This document shows, piece by piece, positions 6,858 through 9,337 of a DNA stretch of 9,337 bases. This DNA comes from an uncultured Ruminococcus sp. (GTDB lineage: Bacteria; Bacillota; Clostridia; Oscillospirales; Ruminococcaceae): positions 1 through 9,337 of the forward strand of contig CAMWWG010000030.1 in NCBI GenBank assembly GCA_947177935.1. The letters run 5' to 3'. The translations under genes were made by a program, and so were the position numbers. The notes beneath the pieces are model-generated. The model saw only the letters and a list, made by a program, of their open reading frames with translations. It searched no databases and was not told where the DNA came from. Position 1 is the stretch's first letter. Each line of letters begins with the position of its first letter.

Positions 6858-8309
6858 TTAATTTTTTCCAGCAAGCCACTCATACATGCCTTCATACTGC
6901 CTTGCGGAACTGTTCCAGGAGAAGTCCTGTCTCATACCCCTTCTGACCATGTTATTCCAGTTGTCCCGATAATTGAAGAACACGGATTTTGCATAGTTCA
7001 CAGCGCCTAAGAATGCTTCTGACCAGAATTCTTTGAATGTGAATCCTGTGCCTGTCAGTTCAAATTCGTTGTATGGCTGCACGGTGTCTTTCAGTCCGCC
7101 GGTTTCCCGTACAAGCGGTACAGAGCCGTAGCGCAGGGAAATTAATTGCGTCAGTCCGCACGGTTCAAACCGGGACGGAACAAGCATCATATCCGCGCCA
7201 GCATAAAGCTTATGCGCCAGATTATCATTGTAGCAGATATTCGCTGATACATTTCCCGGATACCGTCCGGCAAAATAACGGAACATGTTTTCATACGCCG
7301 GATCGCCTGTGCCGATTAACACAAACTGCGTGTTTCCGTCCAGAAACCGTTCAAAAATATCCCCTAACAGATTCAGTCCTTTTTGATCTGTCAGTCTGGA
7401 AATTAACCCGATGACCATCTTCCGGCTGTCCTGTTCCAGTCCTAATTCTTCCTGGAGCCGGCGCTTGTTTTCTGCCTTGCCCTCCAGACAGGTATCTGCA
7501 TTGTAATTGCGGTAAATCTTTCCGTCTGTTTCCGGGTTGAAAATTCCATAATCAATGCCGTTGACAATGCCCCGCAGGGATGTGGATCTTGCATAAAGCA
7601 AGCCGTTCAACTGTTCGCCGTATTCCTGTGTCTTGATTTCCTGTGCATACGTCTCACTTACAGTTGTGATATAATCCGCATAGACAAGACCACCCTTGAG
7701 CATGTTGGCATCTTTGTGGAATTCCAGTTTATCTGGTGTGAACATGTAGTCCGGCAGATCCGTATTTCTCTGGAATTCTTCAATATCCCACACACCCTGG
7801 AATTTTAGGTTATGGATTGTCATAATGCTCTTGACGCCCTGATAGAACGGATGTGTGGCAAATGTGGAGTGCATCAGCACGGGGATTAATCCGGTCTGCC
7901 AGTCATGACAGTGAATAATATCCGGATGGAAGCCGATGACCGGCATCATTGCCAGGACGGCTTTGCAGAAGAACGTGAAACGTTCAATGTCCCAGCGCAG
8001 ATCGCTGCTGTAGGGCGTTTCACCGTTAAAATAATATTCATTATCGACATAATAGAACTTGATACCGTGATACTCAAATTCCATAATGCCGACATGTTCC
8101 TGCCTGCCTGCATAATCCATGAAAAAATGGTGACGATAGTGGAAGAAATTTCTGTATCTTCCCGGAATGCAGGTGTAGTACGGAATAATCACCCGAACAT
8201 CGAAACGGGATTTGTCGAGATTTTTCGGCAGTGCGCCCACTACATCCGCAAGACCGCCTGTCTTCACGAATGGCACACATTCTGAGGCTGCAAAAAGAAT
8301 ATTTGTCAA
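6858..8309 (-). CDS. glgA: Glycogen synthase (ADP-glucose), GT5 family
   Basis: The enzyme transfers glucose from ADP-glucose to the non-reducing end of an alpha-1,4-glucan in the cytosol (EC 2.4.1.21), building storage glycogen. Its 483 residues match the usual bacterial length. The N-terminal domain starts ILFAASECVPFVKTGGLADV (4-23) with the donor-binding KTGGLAD loop (16-22), then HCHDWQTGL (133-141) and IHNLKFQG (165-172). The C-terminal domain has NGIDY (250-254), SRLTDQKG (304-311, with R305 and K310), PSRFEPCGLTQ (378-388, with catalytic-site E382) and RETGGLKDTV (401-410). No residue expected in the family appears missing. The start is TTG at 8307-8309, supported by AGGAGGG seven bases upstream and by the family's usual N terminus. 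It is transcribed alone from its own promoter and closed by a hairpin terminator. No other glg genes lie in the window. Confidence 0.97.
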   Translation of the reverse strand: MTNILFAASECVPFVKTGGLADVVGALPKNLDKSRFDVRVIIPYYTCIPGRYRNFFHYRHHFFMDYAGRQEHVGIMEFEYHGIKFYYVDNEYYFNGETPYSSDLRWDIERFTFFCKAVLAMMPVIGFHPDIIHCHDWQTGLIPVLMHSTFATHPFYQGVKSIMTIHNLKFQGVWDIEEFQRNTDLPDYMFTPDKLEFHKDANMLKGGLVYADYITTVSETYAQEIKTQEYGEQLNGLLYARSTSLRGIVNGIDYGIFNPETDGKIYRNYNADTCLEGKAENKRRLQEELGLEQDSRKMVIGLISRLTDQKGLNLLGDIFERFLDGNTQFVLIGTGDPAYENMFRYFAGRYPGNVSANICYNDNLAHKLYAGADMMLVPSRFEPCGLTQLISLRYGSVPLVRETGGLKDTVQPYNEFELTGTGFTFKEFWSEAFLGAVNYAKSVFFNYRDNWNNMVRRGMRQDFSWNSSARQYEGMYEWLAGKN

Positions 8310-8316
8310 GGGGAAT

Positions 8317-8323
8317 CCCTCCT
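8317..8323 (-). promoter_or_regulatory. Ribosome binding site deciding the glgA TTG start
   Basis: The minus strand reads AGGAGGG, followed after seven bases by TTG at 8309. No in-frame ATG lies nearby, and the resulting N terminus is the one expected for GlgA. Confidence 0.85.
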
Positions 8324-8347
8324 AGGTAAAAATTAGATTATAATATT

Positions 8348-8376
8348 ATTATAACGCTTTTTTTTCAGATAGTCAA
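8348..8376 (-). promoter_or_regulatory. Consensus sigma-A promoter of glgA
   Basis: On the minus strand TTGACT (8376 to 8371) and TATAAT (8353 to 8348) are spaced by exactly 17 bases. The start site would be near 8341, about 30 bases before the TTG codon. The spacer contains a run of eight A residues. A/T tracts further upstream (8380-8420) could act as an UP element. Confidence 0.85.
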
Positions 8377-8585
8377 GAGAAATTTCAAATTTTTTCAAAA
8401 AAACAGGAAAATTTTGTGAAAAATTCAGAAAAAGCTAGTTGATCCTGTTTGATTTTTTCCGGTGTTTTGGAGAAAAATTCAGAAAAAAACGGATAAAAAT
8501 ACAGGATTTTTTTGAATTTTTCACCAAAAAAAGCCTTTTATTTCAAGAAAAACTTATGCTGAATATAGAAAATTGTTTTTTTCCA
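8377..8585. other. AT-rich divergent control region between glgA and the SCP2-like gene
   Basis: This stretch lies between the two divergent promoters and shows no convincing gene. It is dominated by A and T tracts. It contains a 16-base direct repeat (8418-8433 and 8472-8487), an 11-base inverted repeat (GTGAAAAATTC at 8416-8426 against its complement at 8514-8524) and an AAACAGGA / TCCTGTTT pair (8401-8408 and 8443-8450). Bent DNA, UP elements or a regulator site are possible, but no known operator is recognised. Confidence 0.5.
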
Positions 8586-8614
8586 TTGACGAATTTGTCA
8601 AGATCTAGTATAAT
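8586..8614 (+). promoter_or_regulatory. Consensus sigma-A promoter of the SCP2-like gene
   Basis: TTGACG (8586-8591) and TATAAT (8609-8614) are separated by exactly 17 bases. Transcription would begin near 8621, leaving a leader of roughly 75-80 bases. An A/T-rich stretch with a T run lies just upstream. Confidence 0.87.
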
Positions 8615-8638
8615 AAAAAACAGCGAAAGAAAAATTTT

Positions 8639-8677
8639 TTGCGGTATATGCGCAAGAAGTGCGCTTGCTGCAAGCAA
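8639..8677 (+). other. Tandem small hairpins in the 5' leader of the SCP2-like gene
   Basis: GCGCA (8650-8654) pairs with TGCGC (8660-8664) around AGAAG. Directly after it TTGCT (8665-8669) pairs with AGCAA (8673-8677) around GCA. A competing stem pairs TTGCG (8639-8643) with CGCAA (8651-8655). The second hairpin ends about seven bases before the AAAGGTG ribosome binding site. No known riboswitch or leader family is recognised; the structures may simply stabilise the message. Confidence 0.4.
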
Positions 8678-8697
8678 CAGAAGAAAGGTGAAAAGGT

Positions 8698-9337
8698 ATG
8701 ACTTATCAGGAACTGGTAAAAAAAGTACAGACTGCACTGGTCAAGGCTGATGCGTCCGGAATCACAGAGCATATTGCTGTGCAGGTCAATGTAACCGGAG
8801 ATGCGGCAGGTGCGTTCTATGTTGAGGTAAAAGACGGTGTGCTGTATGTAGAACCGTATGATTACAATGACAGAGACTGTCTGCTGACAGGCGACAGCAA
8901 GGAAATTCTTGCGATTGCACAGGGCAAGACCAATCTGAAAGAAGCGATTATGGATGCGCTCGTGTTCTGTGAGGGAAATTATGACAAAGTGAGTCTGCTC
9001 AGTGATGTCATCCCGAAGAAAGTCAGAAAGCCGAGAGCAGCCAAGTCTGCAAAAGAATCTGAAGTTTCTGAAACTTCTAAAGAAAAACCGGCTGAAAAAA
9101 CACCGGCAAAGAAAACCAGAAAAACGAAGGCAGAAAAGCCGGTTGAAATTTCTGAAAATCCGGAAATTCAGGAAGTTCCAGTGAAAAAAACACCGGCAAA
9201 GAAGCCCAGAAAGCCCAAGGCTGACAAAACAGAAAAAATTACGGAAGAAATTGCAGAGACTGCAACAGATTCTGTAATTTCAATTGTCAATGAAATTCCT
9301 GTTGACATAGCTGACAGCAATCAAATTCCTCTTGAGG
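8698..9337 (+). CDS. SCP2-like domain protein with lysine-rich, histone-H1-like tail (3' end outside window)
   Basis: The frame is open for 213 codons to the window edge. Residues 1-104 (MTYQELVKKV... to ...LLSDV) look like a small SCP2 sterol-carrier-like domain, including GAFYVEVKDGVLYVEPYD (38-55), the segment LLTGDSKEILAIAQGKTN (62-79) and a helix around 80-92. Such domains form a hydrophobic pocket; in anaerobic Firmicutes the ligand is generally unknown. From about residue 107 the protein changes to a low-complexity tail with KKVRKPRAAKSAK (107-119) and two related units, KTPAKKTRKTKAEK (134-147) and KTPAKKPRKPKADK (164-177), separated by acidic stretches. It then becomes acidic and aliphatic again (178-213). 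The tail resembles H1-like nucleic-acid-binding tails. There is no signal peptide. The start ATG follows AAAGGTG at a good distance, with a consensus promoter upstream. Function is not established. Confidence 0.85.
   Translation, partial: MTYQELVKKVQTALVKADASGITEHIAVQVNVTGDAAGAFYVEVKDGVLYVEPYDYNDRDCLLTGDSKEILAIAQGKTNLKEAIMDALVFCEGNYDKVSLLSDVIPKKVRKPRAAKSAKESEVSETSKEKPAEKTPAKKTRKTKAEKPVEISENPEIQEVPVKKTPAKKPRKPKADKTEKITEEIAETATDSVISIVNEIPVDIADSNQIPLE
9094..9236 (+). repeat. Two-copy in-frame repeat in the basic tail
   Basis: A 19-base identity (AAAAAACACCGGCAAAGAA, at 9095-9113 and 9185-9203) recurs exactly 90 bases apart, with weaker similarity over the next 30 bases. It encodes the KTPAKK.RK.KA units of the tail. 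The spacing keeps the frame, so copy number could expand or contract without disrupting the protein. Confidence 0.75.

Noticed and set aside
7073..7414. Plus-strand open frame of 113 codons inside glgA
   Set aside because: It is antisense to a fully conserved glycogen synthase, and its Arg/Ser/Cys-rich product looks like a shadow translation.
8543..8737. Minus-strand frame encoding a hydrophobic 64-residue peptide
   Set aside because: It is antisense to the leader, promoter and first codons of the SCP2-like gene. The hydrophobicity follows from A-rich sequence on the other strand, and no ribosome binding site supports it.
8439..8750. Plus-strand open frame of 103 codons across the promoter and start of the SCP2-like gene
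   Set aside because: It spans the -35/-10 elements, lacks a credible ribosome binding site, has Phe/Lys-rich composition explained by A/T tracts, and overlaps the well-supported gene in another frame.
1..9337. CRISPR arrays, tRNA or rRNA genes, insertion sequences, transposases or prophage genes
   Set aside because: I saw no regularly spaced repeats, cloverleaf-like sequence, transposase motifs or phage proteins. The mosaic-end match at the left edge is library adapter, not a genomic Tn5 element.

Overview
The window looks like a contig from a low-GC Gram-positive gut-type bacterium, most likely a clostridial Ruminococcus/Oscillospiraceae relative. This rests on strong GGAGG-type ribosome binding sites, AT-rich intergenic DNA, three near-consensus sigma-A promoters with exact 17-bp spacers, TTG starts, and the protein style. 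Genus-level placement is an inference. The first 49 bases are not genomic: they match the Illumina Nextera i5-side adapter (index plus read-1 and mosaic-end sequence) with a few errors. The leftmost gene is therefore cut by the contig end, and its apparent stop codon lies inside the adapter.

From right to left on the minus strand, positions 6621 to 50 form one operon of seven tightly packed genes for making and exporting a surface polysaccharide. The order is: ABC-2 exporter permease (Wzm/TagG type), exporter ATPase with an extra C-terminal Wzt-like domain, FkbM-type methyltransferase with a long N-terminal coiled coil, a small unrecognised coiled-coil protein with a basic amphipathic segment, two GT4 glycosyltransferases, and the start of a polytopic membrane protein that may be a GT-C enzyme. 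Genes abut or overlap by a few bases, with three ATGA stop/start overlaps, so translation is probably coupled. A single strong promoter sits at 6674-6702.

Upstream of that operon, and separated from it by a bidirectional hairpin terminator (6796-6834), is a stand-alone glycogen synthase gene, glgA (8309 to 6858, minus strand, TTG start). It has its own promoter at 8348-8376. Divergent from glgA, across a very AT-rich 388-bp intergenic region with short direct and inverted repeats, is a plus-strand gene from 8698 that runs off the right edge. It encodes an SCP2-like domain followed by a lysine/proline/alanine-rich, histone-H1-like tail.

The most interesting hypothesis is that the Wzt-type ATPase and the coiled-coil methyltransferase form a chain-capping and length-control module. 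This would be comparable in logic to WbdD/Wzt of Escherichia coli O8/O9a, but in a Gram-positive setting, with the coiled coil on the opposite side of the catalytic domain and an additional coiled-coil partner as a separate gene.
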